A stretch of 64,000 nt of DNA from NCBI GenBank assembly GCA_026874595.1, contig CM049310.1, forward strand, positions 35,913,558 to 35,977,557. Direction: 5' to 3'. The position numbers and the translations under genes are program-made. Shown piece after piece: positions 26,431 to 38,749 of this stretch. Below the pieces are notes generated by a model, which worked only from the letters and a program-made list of their open reading frames with translations, ran no database searches and had not been told where the DNA came from. Numbering within the stretch: position 1 is the stretch's first letter; every line of letters begins with the position of its first letter. This DNA comes from Sipunculus nudus (taxonomy: Eukaryota > Annelida > Sipuncula > Golfingiida > Sipunculidae).

Positions 26431-29400
26431 GCTATATCTTAAACGATGAACCCTGCTTTTACTATTATACGTGCGCATGTATGTATGTAAAAATAATGAA
26501 TATATTTAATTAGTATATATATTTATTCGAGGAATCAAAGCATGTCCAAAAGGACATCTAGTTGTAAATCATCTGGACGATATTTGAAAATGATAAAAGA
26601 TGGCGTTGCTTCTAATGCTGTTATCAACAGCAGCAAGTGCTTTTCAACACCTGAACATGCCCAGTCAACCCCCTCTCCGATCACATGGTTTTCTGTTTGT
26701 CGACATGGGCACGTGTACCGTGTTAACTAGCAACTTGTACATCCGTCACAGGTACGTAATAAGAACCTTTCTTTGCGGAAATAACATGGAGTTCAATAAT
26801 ACGTACCTGGAGAAAGTGAGAAATAACATAAATTCCTGAAGCAAGACACATGGATAGCTACCTTAAATTGTTATATCATAATTGGTAGGCTGTGCCTAAC
26901 AACCGTGTATCACTCGCGAACAGAAGCGTATTTTGTTATGACCCAGCAATCGGGTCGATTACACACCCAGGACCCGCAGGTGCGGTAGACAACGCGCCTT
27001 TGTGAAACCAGGATGTACAAAATAATATAATAGTAAACGAGCGTTACCGGCCTGTCACGTCGTTTCAAACTTATTTGGAACTCATAGCAGATTGAGAATA
27101 AGATAAGAAAGCTTGAAAAATTGGAGACGGTTACCTCCGTCAAACAAAATTAAAACAATTGATCTTCTTTGGTATCTTTGCAAATGACTTTCTTCTGCAC
27201 AGTGTCGCTCGTCTGAACTGAACCAAAGAGTGCCCAGTCTAATACAGCCCAATAAATACATCAACGTAGGTTCCCACGCAGCAAGGTCAATTGGTGTGTC
27301 ACAGTATGAACCATTACACAATACAGATTTCCATATCGCTAAGCGAGTTATGAACTAGGCCTGTAATATAATTAACGAGAAGCAGGAAGGAAATCAGTGG
27401 CAACCGTAAAAGCAACATATCCACACACAAACACATGACAGGCTGCAGCCGGGGAACGTGACCGTCGCGTTTTTGAAAGGTAGGTTGGTGTCACATTAAC
27501 CGTATGGGTATTTAAATGATCGGAGCCGGCCTACGGTGCTTCAAGTGTAGCCTGAAGTTAATTAAATTTTTATACAACCATATAAACCTCGGGAGTAACT
27601 ATGTCCCCCGGCATGGGGATACGATTAATAAGACTATTCTGATCTGACGATTTCATATCTGAAGATGAGGATATACATGCATAATATACATTATATATTT
27701 GAACGGCGTTCCATCGCTTACTGCCTCATTTTATACCTTATCCTGTTTTATATTTCTGTACCTTTTAAAATGAATAACGGTAACTGCTGTATTATGTATT
27801 GTTACGCTTGCAGATTAATAATAACACTTTATCCCTGACTAGCTGATAATCTCGGTATACCGGCATTTACTGGGGTTGGGGAGATGCATTAACTGCATGA
27901 GATGAGGAATGTTGGCTCATTTTTGTTCTAACAATTAAAAGAAAATATAAACTGAATATTGTTTATGTTAGCCGAAATTACTTTAGCAGCGCAGCTCCAT
28001 GACTCATGCGTCACTTGCAGCGATTAAATATCGTAATATCATGTAACTAATATCATAATACGCGTTAAAATGGGATTAAGCCTTAACCCTTTACTGTTTA
28101 CAGGCTCACTTAAATGCACTCAAATTGACACCTAGAAATCCATTGTTCTAGCGAAGGCATCTATGGAGGGAAGATTATGTCCATAATGCATTTACTAAGA
28201 TTATATATATACATACATTTCACGTATTGGTTTAATGATTGATGATACATATCCGAGTGAATTAAAAGAATTTCCTGAAAAGAAGGAACATAGCAAAAAA
28301 TACATGAACCATCATGTCACGAACAAGTGGCAGATTGTATATTTGATTTAATTATGATAAGTAGGCTCTATTACATCATGTGACAGTCATGCCGAATTGT
28401 TCGTAATCGTAACTTTCACATTGATAACCACAGTGATTTAAAAATATATTTTTACACGATAATGGTATATATTTATGAGATACGTTCATTGTTGGTTGAT
28501 TCGTGAGTGTAGTATCCTTGGTGACCAATCTCATGATACAACAATTTCACAAAGATATTTCTATACGATAATAATACATATTTAGTAAGTAAACAATGGT
28601 CCTTGTCGGTTTATTTCCAGAATATAATAGTAATGCTGTTGATTTATCTGAAGATACGATGACAATAATGGATGTAAACTGATTTTGATAATACGGCAAA
28701 GGTTTTTATTTAATTGATTATGATGCAGCACGAAATATAATAACATCACGATACTCTCAGTCATATTCAGTATATTACATATTCAATATACACCATGAAT
28801 GATTATGATGTTATTGCCTCCGAGGGTTTGCGTTCATCCTCGTTGGTGTGTGTTTTAGTTTGGTGTTTGTGTGATGGTGTGTGTGAGTGGTTGTGTTTGT
28901 TTTCACAACATAACTCATGCAATCATGAATGGAATCTCATGAAAATTTCAGGGCATTTCGTGAATGGACCAGTGAAGAATGGAAAGAATTAGGTGTATAT
29001 CTGGAACATGATTCTGATTCAGGAACTAGATCAAGAAATATTCACAAATGTAAAGTCCAGTATGCACGAATGAACCTGCGAATATGGGCGAAGGCTTGCA
29101 TTCATCAGAATACAGATTTCTAGTTTTTGTGTTTCTTTCCAGATAATATCAAGTTAAAGAAGTGAATACTTCGGGAATCGGGCTGCCCAAATAGTTGGAG
29201 ATACAAGAACCACACAAAAAACTATTGCTTTGTCAACGTGTCAGAGGTAGTGGTCATGAGTCAATTTATTATTTGTACTGATTTTACTAGTAAAGAATGT
29301 CAATTATATAATTTAATACAGAATAGGTATTTTAAGAAACAGAACCATAATTATGAATTTACTATAAAACCTCTGCCAACCTTTCAGTTTTGTACAATTA

Positions 29401-30422
29401 TTGGAAGTAATGAGCGCAGTATACAACAATTATAATGAAGAGACTGTTATATACTGCTTGCATTATTGTTGTACAAATCCTCCTGTTCTAAGGCTTAACT
29501 GATTGCATACACAATCTTTCCGCCTTAATTAACCAAAGAGATATTTTTCTTTTTATAATTTGTGTATTGATATGTCATATTTAAAACACAAAAGATGAAA
29601 TTCAAGCCTTGAGTCAAATAAAAATAAAGGCACAGTCAAACGTTTGGTCGTAGTTTACATGGACATAAGCCATATCGTAAATATAGTTTAGATAAGATTT
29701 GATACAAGTTAATTCTGTGATCATTTGCATACTATGATGCACAATGATGTGCTTAAATTCTACAAATATGATACAAATCTTGCCTATAAAATATGTCAAA
29801 TTTAAAAAAAAATACGGAGTCGGAGGTGTGAAAATGACTTCAGAATAAACACATGTTACTTGTTCTAGGCCAAACTGTATAATATTATAAAGCTTATAAT
29901 TCCATCGATGCAAATATTATACAAGTATGGTGTATTATAAAAATAAGTTATGGTCCATAAATCGGAGCGAAGTCGCACCGTGATTAAAAGTCTTCAAATG
30001 GAGAATCGATTTGTAAAAAAAGGTGAATTTTTTGGTGGTTATTAATTTTTATATGCTAAACACCTGTAAACACCTCGCCACCTAACGAAGATAAAATAAT
30101 AAATGGTAAATGAACTCCCTGTTCTACATACAGCTAGATAAGTTTCTCTTATATCAGAAAGCTATGGCAAAATATGGTAAATACTATTATCCAGATAAAT
30201 ACATAGGAATTTTCACCCTAGAGCTTTGAAAAAGTATCTTAGTTATAAATGTGGATAAATCAATATGATGCTATAATGAACTACCAATACTGTAAGGAGG
30301 TACCCACTTATAAGGTAGTGCGCACAAAGACAGGTTAGACCGTTTATTGAAATTTCTATATTGGATCCATTTTTTTTTCAGCCATTAACTTATTCATGTT
30401 TGTTTTGTCATTGTATTTTCAG
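26431..30422. other. Intergenic stretch between the GTPase and the Toll-like receptor
   Basis: No convincing exon was found on either strand. R1 copy 3 lies at 28808-29122. The gene starts on either side point away from this interval, so it should hold promoters for both: the GTPase is transcribed leftward and the receptor rightward. A possible TATA-like 'cttataagg' (about 30307-30315) lies upstream of the receptor. Confidence 0.4.
28808..29122. repeat. Interspersed repeat R1, copy 3 (inverted)
   Basis: It is the reverse orientation of the copies at 7402 and 16470. It starts 'ttattgcctccgagggttt', passes 'aaaatttcagggcattt' and ends near 'gcttgcattcatcagaat'. The short plus-strand frames here come from the repeat. 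Confidence 0.75.
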
Positions 30423-30464
30423 TCTGGTATAAGAGAAGCGGAAAGCAGTCATTTTGCTCAGACC

Positions 30465-32807
30465 ATGAACAAAACAAATATGAAGTACATCGCGATAATT
30501 ATAACTGCGATTCTTTTGCCGTGGGAAGGACTTTGTAAGACATCATCTCAACCCTGTTCACCATGTACCTGCTTGAACGAGGGTGGTCTGGTGACCGTGG
30601 ACTGCAGGGAAAGAGGACTTACAAAGGTCCCAAGTGATTTTTGTCATGACAATGTAACTGAATTTATACTCTCTAAAAATCAAATAAAACTAATCAGGAG
30701 ACTGGTTTTCGTCAAATGTACTCATTTGAGGAAATTACTCCTACAAGGATGCGGGATTCAAATGATTTATGATGGAGCGCTCGAGGGTCTTTCACGCTTA
30801 CGTGTGATTGATCTGAGTTACAATCGCCTTGGTTTAGATAGGTATTTACCAAAGAGGACTAGTGTTTTTCAACCACTTTTGGAATTAGAAGAAATGAATT
30901 TATCCTATAACCAATATCTTGGTACTGAAAAATATCGCAGGTTTATCTCATACATGCGTTCTCTCCCAAAGACAAAATTGAAAGTACTGAAAATAAGAGC
31001 TATAACATCAAGTGCTGTTTTTTCTCAGAATGACATTACACCTGCATTTTTGGATTCTATTAAATCAAAGTCGTTGAAAAAGATAGACCTGAGTCTAAAC
31101 AGAATCGGTCATATCGATGGCATATTGCGTAAATATTCTCCGAATTTAGAAGAACTGTATCTAACTGAAAATCATCTTTCCATTTTTATATTCTTACTAG
31201 GATTAGAACATCTTAGAATTATGAACATAAGTCACCAAACAATAAGGGGAGTCTCAAAACACAGGGGTCAGCAAACAGTAAGGGGAGTCACAAAACACAG
31301 CGGTCAACAAACAGTAAGGGGAATCACAAAACACAGCGGTCAGCAAACACAAGATTGGTCAAGCTCAGCAGAGAAAAGAATAACCCTTGAAGTCAGATCA
31401 AATTACTCACAAACGACCTTTTTCTGGCCTCAAAATTTAACACGTATGTATGCTCGTGAATTCGTGAACTTTGGAAAGCAGTCAGGCAGGCTTAACATCA
31501 CTTTGTGCAATGCTGGAAACATGAAAGAAATATTTGTGGATTTGGCTGAAAATAAATTAACTGAGTTCATGGGTACCATAGACTTGTGTAGTCCAGAGAT
31601 TCACCTTTATCTCGACCTATCAGAAAACAATTGCAGAAACCTCTCGGACAACGCGATGGGTACACATCTAACGTCAGCACTCACTTCGGCTAACTTGTCC
31701 AACAACAATTTGGGCGGGCTGATAGAAAAAGGTGGGGGACCATTTAGAAAAGCCAACAATTTGAAAACATTGGACCTCACTTCGAATAATATCTATGTTA
31801 TATCGCAAAAATGTTTCAACAGCAAGCAGATTAATTTAGAAAAGGTAATCCTGAAAAACAACCATATAGTCGAAATTCCGATCGAGCTATCAGCTCTGCC
31901 TAACCTGACATACTTTGATATTTCAAATAACAGGATTGTGTACCTACAGCAAGATGTTCTGTCCCAGTTAAGCTTGGCCGTTAAAAGAACTGCGGCGGCA
32001 GAGAAGAGATTTATTCTCAAACTGAGTGGTAACCCTTTAGAATGTTCCTGCACCGCATTAAATTTTCTCACATGGATTTTTGCATATCGACGTTATGTAG
32101 CAGATATTGAGGCTGTAACGTGTAGTCTACAAGGAAAAAGAGTGTCTTTCTCTAGGATGGACACCGACATTTTGCCAAAGTTACAAAAACAATGCATTAG
32201 TTTGAATTGGTTGTATGCTCTTTCGGGTATACTGGTGACCACGCTAATATGTCTGACCGTCTCGGTTATAGCTTATCGCCACCGATGGGACATAAAATAC
32301 TTATGCCTTCGTCTAAAAATCCGACGAGAGCTCTATGCTGAACTGGTGGAAGAGCAAGGCGCTTTCCAGTTCGACGCCTTCATAGCGTACAATGAAAGAG
32401 ATTTTGACTGGGTGGACAATTACCTTGTACCAAGCCTTGAACAAGGGGAGAATCCACTTCGATTATGCTTTCATCACAGGGACTTTGACATTGGGTGGCC
32501 AATCGAAGAAAACATTCTGCGCAGTATATCGGCAAGTCGCAAGACCATTATAGTATTGTCACCCAGTTTTGTCCGCAGCGGCTGGTGTAAATTTGAAATG
32601 CACATGGCTCGGATTCATATGATGGAAAGAGGTGTAGATAAAATTATTGTTGTCTTGCTGGAGGAAGTTCCCACCACTGACATGCCGCGCACTCTGGTGG
32701 CTATTTTGCGACGTCACACGTATCTGGTATGGCCTGGAGAAGATATGATCGATAACATTCCTGTGTTTTGGTCTCGTCTGCGGTCTGCTCTTTGCTACAG
32801 GTCATGA
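30465..32807 (+). CDS. Toll-like receptor (single cysteine cluster type), 780 aa
   Basis: A single-exon receptor that senses ligands through its leucine-rich ectodomain and signals through a cytoplasmic TIR domain. A good splice acceptor (TTGTATTTTCAG, ending 30422) lies just upstream. The start is therefore placed at ATG 30465 (MNKTNMK), and the in-frame ATG at 30396 falls in the acceptor's pyrimidine tract. Domains: signal peptide (about 1-25), LRRNT with Cys 31/34/36, degenerate LRRs such as LKKIDLSLNRIGHI and LKTLDLTSNNIYVI, one LRRCT beginning NPLECSC (about 524-530), a transmembrane helix (about 583-605), and a TIR domain (about 636-775). TIR boxes are FDAFIAYN, LCFHHRDFDIGWPI and FWSRLR. 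A 12-residue repeat interrupts the LRRs. Poly(A) signals lie at 33094-33099 and 33191-33196. Intact and probably functional. Confidence 0.96.
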   Translation: MNKTNMKYIAIIITAILLPWEGLCKTSSQPCSPCTCLNEGGLVTVDCRERGLTKVPSDFCHDNVTEFILSKNQIKLIRRLVFVKCTHLRKLLLQGCGIQMIYDGALEGLSRLRVIDLSYNRLGLDRYLPKRTSVFQPLLELEEMNLSYNQYLGTEKYRRFISYMRSLPKTKLKVLKIRAITSSAVFSQNDITPAFLDSIKSKSLKKIDLSLNRIGHIDGILRKYSPNLEELYLTENHLSIFIFLLGLEHLRIMNISHQTIRGVSKHRGQQTVRGVTKHSGQQTVRGITKHSGQQTQDWSSSAEKRITLEVRSNYSQTTFFWPQNLTRMYAREFVNFGKQSGRLNITLCNAGNMKEIFVDLAENKLTEFMGTIDLCSPEIHLYLDLSENNCRNLSDNAMGTHLTSALTSANLSNNNLGGLIEKGGGPFRKANNLKTLDLTSNNIYVISQKCFNSKQINLEKVILKNNHIVEIPIELSALPNLTYFDISNNRIVYLQQDVLSQLSLAVKRTAAAEKRFILKLSGNPLECSCTALNFLTWIFAYRRYVADIEAVTCSLQGKRVSFSRMDTDILPKLQKQCISLNWLYALSGILVTTLICLTVSVIAYRHRWDIKYLCLRLKIRRELYAELVEEQGAFQFDAFIAYNERDFDWVDNYLVPSLEQGENPLRLCFHHRDFDIGWPIEENILRSISASRKTIIVLSPSFVRSGWCKFEMHMARIHMMERGVDKIIVVLLEEVPTTDMPRTLVAILRRHTYLVWPGEDMIDNIPVFWSRLRSALCYRS
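31236..31343 (+). repeat. In-frame 36-bp coding repeat x3 inside the TLR ectodomain
   Basis: Three consecutive 36-nt units (31236, 31272, 31308) encode QTIRGVSKHRGQ, QTVRGVTKHSGQ and QTVRGITKHSGQ. These are residues 258-293 of the receptor and have no LRR consensus. They form a basic, flexible insert between LRR blocks. The near-identical units suggest recent expansion. Confidence 0.95.
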
Positions 32808-33583
32808 ATTAACATGACTCATACCACGTGATCTAACGCACCAATGATTATGATTGTCCATAAATTCCATATGCTGTTGTTTAAAAAATGTTAGTATGTA
32901 AAAGGAAACTCGCCAAAATGTGAACCATAAAAAGAGTAGTATTTACCTGACTTGATTCACTTTCATTTGATCCATGATGTATGATAGGCTTTGGACCTGG
33001 CTATTTTTATTTCATTGACTTAAATACATTGTCAGATTAATCTAACACGAAATGACTAAAATACACAGGGAGGGTAGTTGCTAAGATGTTCATAATAAAT
33101 GAGACTGGAAATAAATTACAATGCAGTTTTTGTATGCATCGTATTTGTACATAATTATATTTATTGCACTTTTCCCCCACTTGTTTTCTAAATAAATTGA
33201 TTTTGTGAGCAATGATTTGTGTTTCATCATCGAATTGTACACATTTTACTCAATTTAACTGAGACCGGGTACAATCCCAACTATCTATTTTTTTAAAAGA
33301 AAATAAGAATAATATTTTTACCGAAAGTTTTCATTCCACATTCATAGTCTTTCTTTATGTTTTTAGTTTATAGCTCAAATCTAGTTTGGAAAGTTATGAT
33401 AGTAAAACATTCGATTGATCATTAAAGGAGACTACTCTGGTATCTGACGTCAATAAACTGAGGAAAATGTCCTGCATCTTTCACGCAATTAGTTCAGAAA
33501 ACACCATCCATGGTAAAGAGACGTTTTGTTTATACGAACTTGTTTATGTTTATGGACGTAGCATGAATTCCGGTGTCGTAGTT

Positions 33584-33683
33584 TGTCGCCAGTGTGGTCG
33601 TAAGTTGTCGTAGGTGTGGTCGTAGGTTGTCGTAGGTGTGGTCGTAGGTTTTCGTAGGTGTGGTCGTAGGTTGTCGTAGGTGA
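33584..33683. repeat. 22-bp tandem repeat
   Basis: About 4.5 copies of tgtcgtaggtgtggtcgtag plus two bases, starting at 33584, 33606, 33628, 33650 and 33672. Each unit is itself two related 11-bp halves. A minus-strand frame through it reads as TYDH repeats and is not a gene. Confidence 0.9.
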
Positions 33684-33729
33684 TTGTCCTTTGTCACAAC
33701 GATTGTGTCGCTGGTTGTCGGCAGCTTGA

Positions 33730-33960
33730 CGTAAGCGATTTAAAATGCATACGCATGCCAACGGACTGTGAAATTCCAAACTTTGACGTCAGTGATGGGA
33801 TATCCCTGCTAGTGGAAGATGACTTCTCTGTTCATGCAGCTCGACCTGATTTCGCTCCATACGTATCGCATAAGTATACGTATTATTAATGGAATCACAG
33901 ACTTCCGTTTGCTGGCTGCATTACGCAAACGTACCACATACACATATATGGAATGCTATA
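33730..33960. mobile_element. MITE-like family E, copy 2
   Basis: It contains 'gcatacgcatgcc', 'ccaaactttgacgtcagtg' with TGACGTCA at 33784-33791, 'cgtatcgcataagtatacg', and ends near 'catatatggaatgct'. It is about 1 kb past the Toll-like receptor stop. The borders are approximate. Confidence 0.55.
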
Positions 33961-34218
33961 ACTTAAAAAGGCCTATGTAGGCCTAATCACAAAGGGGTCA
34001 TCCATTTCGTACGCACGGGGATGGGGATGGTTTGAATTTTTGACCCAATTTACTTACGACCGCCTTGCCCTATATCGGGTGTGTAGGGTGGGATTACCTT
34101 TAGTTTATTAAGGTCACATAGGTTAAAAGATCCCTTTAACCATGGTTTATAATTATCCTACACCCGAACATAATACGTTGTATTTAAACACACTGCGAAG
34201 TGTGTCATACAGAAAATA

Positions 34219-34222
<4 letters not shown>

Positions 34223-34278
<56 letters not shown>

Positions 34279-34281
34279 ATT

Positions 34282-34324
<43 letters not shown>
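34223..34324. repeat. (AT)n microsatellite, interrupted
   Basis: Two long (AT) blocks are separated by 'tattatttattatat'. The tract is self-complementary and could extrude as a cruciform. Similar (AT)n tracts occur at about 36638-36680, 40522-40563, 41414-41470, 46272-46310 and 51016-51070. Confidence 0.95.
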
Positions 34325-34327
<3 letters not shown>

Positions 34328-36635
34328 CGCGTAATAACTCATTCGCTCGGGGGATACGTGTATTTACGGAAAAGTCTTGGAAATACCTGCATTTCCTAAA
34401 TTAAGGGGCCAAGTTCTACAAAGTTTTACTTAAGGGGGTTCAGTGGATGTATGCAGAAAATATGGGTGGCCTCTAATTAAGTAATCGCTCTGGTTACTTC
34501 ATTAATATGGTTTACTGAAGGGATTAAATAAGGCGCGGATACATGGGGGGGGGGGGGGCACCCCGCCGTTTGTGATAAGTCCCTTCTTGTCACAATGAGT
34601 ATATAGTCACCAAACCCCGAATGCTCTTCTTGAACCCCAGACCACCCACTGAGTGGTCTGCTAAATGAATTTAATATCAAGTTATTACATCATACTCTCC
34701 TAGTTTTTTTAAGAACCCTTGTCACTTTTTCACTGGTGCTGCGGTTGTTTTCAATAACACCGCAAAAACATTAGGGAATGTATGATTATACATATTTTAA
34801 TGCATGAGAAACTGTGTCAGTATGACAGGATTAATGTATTTGCTACACTTGATTTAAACTTGAATAACTAAGTGTAAGTAACAGACATGGAGCAACCCTT
34901 GAGGCTCTTTACTTATAAATTATTTACAGTGAATTAATTTGAGGGAGCGAAATAATTACTTAGTGGCTTTGATCGCAGTTACATACATAGGTAAGCAATT
35001 AGACAATAAGTCTTGAACAGCTTCAGTACTTTAACACCCAGTATTTAGAAATCTGTTCGGTTTAGTTTGGATACAAGTATACATTTGACATTTATATAAT
35101 CATGGATATAACTGTGCAGAGTTGTTCCGCATAAGTGACTGCAAATGATATACTATTTGAACTTAAGGGAACCGCTTATTTCCAATAAATATAAAGTTTA
35201 TAATTGTAAATTGATTCTGGGATAGGATTATAATAATTTTTATTTATGGTCCAGCTGGTAGTGGCAAATGTGTCTTAATCTCAATATCACAAGAGTACAC
35301 CAGTGGTTAAACTATCCTAGAAAGCTAGTCCATCTATATAGCCTTTATAGGGTTGCCGGGACGTCTCTGCTTGGAGATCGGGCAGATACAAGATGACAGC
35401 CCCAATGTAGCTGATTATTCTTTTCTGGAGAATGATGTTTGAGGTACATTCAGCCTAAACAATATCACTGTCACCAGAGGATTCTGACTTAATTATTGTA
35501 TTGCTTATTTAACTAAGGAGATTAACCAGATGATTGTTTTTATAATATATTGTAGATTAATAAAGAGTATCATGTTTAGATGTTAGCGTGAGAACTAAGG
35601 TTAGAGAACTAAAATATAATAATAGCTGATCCTTTGACTATTACAGCTCTTGACCAAAACAGTAGGGATGGAACGTTTAACTTTTTTTATTTAAGTATAT
35701 TGGAACAAAGGAAAAGGATCAAGTTGTCGTGTGATTAGTGCATATTTGATTCTGTAATGGTCCAGTAGGCACTGGGCATGAGGCAATGGCTTGAGGTGAT
35801 AACCAATCAGATAAAACCTGGGCTTGTTTGCAGATCTATAAACTAGGGTTGGTCAGTATATATTGCAGCTGTGCTTGGTCAGTGTGTATATTATGTGGGT
35901 CATGCTGTTGTCAGCTGTTGCTAGACAGTGATGCTGCTTTGGAGCTACCGATGTCTATGTACCTAAAAGGTAGTTAGTCTCATAGTTATAACCTCTGATG
36001 AGTTAACTACAGTGAATAATAACACGGTTTTATGGTATTACACGAAATGCCTGACTTTTTGTTGGCATGTATGTTACTGCTGAATGACAACATACATTGT
36101 CTGGTGAAAATCAGTTTATTTGATCGTTTTGTTCATTTAACAATGATTAATGCACTTTAAATAAGCTTTTATGCAGAGGCATCTATAATAACTAGATATT
36201 AAGTACATATAATATAATGTATTGTTCAGTCGATTTAGTCCACACTTTAAATGTTGGTCATAATATGAAATGAACCCATGGCATTTAGTTACGAGACCAC
36301 CTTTCTTCATTATTTGTACCTATATTATACTACAATTTATTACTACATAGCAAAGCCCTGCGCGGGTCTCAACCCGCCCAGCGAGCCTGCTTTTTATGAT
36401 TTTGTGGGGCGATTCCGATTTTTTTAAAGTTGGGTGGGGCGGGTGCGGGTACAAGACTGAGAAGTGCGGGGCTGGGCGGGCTGCATAAATTCTTTTGCGG
36501 GTTCTTGCCGACCGAAAAGTTGTTTAATGCAATGCATTTCTCCAATAGTTCCAGCTGTTAATAGACTCTTATATATAGATCACATTTCTTTGTTTGATTT
36601 AGTTTGTACATATGTGACCATGTGTATATAATATG

Positions 36636-36683
<48 letters not shown>

Positions 36684-37374
36684 GAGGAGATGATTACATT
36701 TACTTAACTGTAAAGCACTGTAGGCCTGTTTATGTTCCTTCGATTTTTCCATTTCCAGATTTACTATATTGTACTGGTGGAATATGAATTTCCTGAGTTT
36801 TGAGACAGATAAAAAAGTGCATGGACCATGCACTAGGCAGAATATTGTACAAATGTACCTGGCAATAGTGTTGTATATTTAGACTAATCAGCACTGTAGG
36901 CCTATACTTGTAGCCAGTCTGAGATATTACATAACACGGCTAAGGGTAGGGTACCAGGATTATACCTGTGATATTATATTAGTCACGGCGTTGGGTGCAT
37001 CTGGCTCTGTTACCAGCTGGATATAGCTTTGCATAACTCGCAAAGACTGAGGTGTGCTATTACCATGGATGAGCCAAAGAGCACTGGTTAGTTTAGAGGA
37101 CTGCATCGGCACAGCAGAATGAGATAAAGAGCATTGCGTTCATATGATATCTATTCTTGCGTACACGACCATGACATAGAGTTTACTCCCTCTGCAGTTC
37201 CAAAGCCTTCCCCCTTCAGCTAATTAGCTCATCATCACTTAACAGAATTAACCTCTTTGAAATGGTGTGTACTGTGGTGAGCAAGTACTGTCCTTTAGCT
37301 AATGCAGCTAGTGACGGGTAGTTTAACTCTAGGCATACAAACTTATATTAATAGAAATTGATTGCTGTAAGCCT
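34325..37374. other. Gene desert with repeat fragments
   Basis: No supported exon was seen. A GC-rich block at about 36360-36520 is full of 'gcgggt' and 'ggcggg' motifs. A related block lies at about 38525-38605. A stretch near 36232-36330 beginning 'tttagtccacactttaaa' resembles 38627-38710 ('atagtccacacttcaaac'), so the interval between may be an insertion or diverged duplication. Confidence 0.4.
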
Positions 37375-37986
37375 GTATCTCACTGGGCTGCGACAGCTTT
37401 GCGACCTATTATCGAATTAATTCGCAAGAGAGTCTCAAAAGTGTCTTAAAACATTCGCGGCGGTTCTCAATTTCCTCGCGTGATTCGCAAAGTGTCGCCA
37501 ACTTGTCGCCCAAATTTTGAACCTGTTCAAAAAATTCGCAAAACATAATTTCTCCCAAAATAGGCGCAGAGGCGTCGCTTGTGTCTCAAACCCGTCTCAA
37601 ACATGTCTCGAACTATTCTCAAGTCAGTTTCTGCGAGTCAGGAATTGCGAGAACTGCGAGACACCTTTGAAAGGGGTTTGCGACCTTTGCAACTAGATTG
37701 CGAATATTTGGAGATAAAAATGAGAATGTGACATTCTCGTCGCGACTTGTCGTGCGAATATTTCACACATGTCGTGCGAATGTCTTGTGAATATAGCACG
37801 ACATTCGCACGACGGGTATACGAATTCCAGCCGAATTTTGGGCCAAACACTCGTGCGATGTTCGCAAACATGTCGTTAATACAATTCAATGTGATTGCAA
37901 GTGGAAATTGTCGCTAATTCGCGTATTTTCTCGCAATTGTCGTGTCTCTAACTATAGTCGCAAGCTGTCGCAGCCCAGTGAGATAC
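37375..37986. mobile_element. 612-bp inverted-repeat element (family D)
   Basis: Perfect 25-bp terminal inverted repeats: the left end starts GTATCTCACTGGGCTGCGAC and the right end is its exact complement, ending GCAGCCCAGTGAGATAC. The interior is rich in 'gcgac', 'ttcgca' and 'gtctcaaa' words on both strands and has no open frame with transposase features. The superfamily is not assigned, as no clear target duplication was found. It lies 43 bp from the left end of MITE A copy 2. Confidence 0.85.
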
Positions 37987-38029
37987 TACCTTTATGCTTG
38001 AGATTAATTTTATATTTCCGTATAGCAGC

Positions 38030-38479
38030 ATACTGTAGTTACCTTTTTGTTCAGGAGGGTTTAATATCACGATATTCGCGAATGTGAAATAACATGTGAA
38101 ACCCTCGGGAATAAGATGCCCCATTGAATTAAATGAATAATGATGCATCTGCACAAACAAACTAGTTATCACATATTTGGAAACATGGTCCGTTATTCAC
38201 CAGTCTAATCTGTGCATGGTATCGTACTGGCCCATGTAAATACACCTTAATTCATGTAATGTATGCAGTCGAGTCTCTCACGGGTCATAATATAATGCCT
38301 GTAACAGAAATGGGTGAGGTATTGTGGTATTTTTTTTTCGTTTATAGTTAACACAAATAAAGGTTTTACTTAGATTTTATAGGTCCGAGTGCATTTGCGA
38401 AAATTAAAGCCTCGCGAAACATTCAAAATCAAGAATTTGCGAAAGATTAGCCCCACGAATATAAAGCTAACCACAGTAT
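38030..38479. mobile_element. MITE family A, copy 2
   Basis: The left end reads TACTGTAGTTACCTTTTTGT and the right end is the complement type AAAGCTAACCACAGTA. The first 70 bp, including 'cacgatattcgcgaatg' and 'accctcgggaataa', match the complement of the right end of copy 1 (691-1124). No coding capacity. Confidence 0.8.
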
Positions 38480-38749
38480 GCATGGAAAATGTGTTTAAAC
38501 TTTTATTACGGGAAAAGTCATCCCATCAGCAAAACACGGGTTGAATACGGGCTGACTTTTGGTAAAAACGCGGGGCGGGACGGGGCGGGACGGATGCGGG
38601 CTGACAGCTAAATGTGCTACATATAGTCCACACTTCAAACATTTGTCTTAATAAGGAACTAGTGATCCACTTTGTTAGTCTTAATAAGGAATGAACCATT
38701 CTTCACTATATATTTTTACTATACCACTATTTACAAATCAATTAATTTT

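Noticed and set aside
30396-30464. Longer TLR start at the first in-frame ATG
   Set aside because: It would translate through a splice acceptor tract (TTGTATTTTCAG) and put 23 non-signal residues before an ordinary signal peptide.
33584-33683. CRISPR-like array
   Set aside because: The units are contiguous with no spacers, and the genome is eukaryotic.
33489-33779. 96-aa minus-strand frame with Thr-Tyr-Asp-His repeats
   Set aside because: Produced by the 22-bp tandem repeat.
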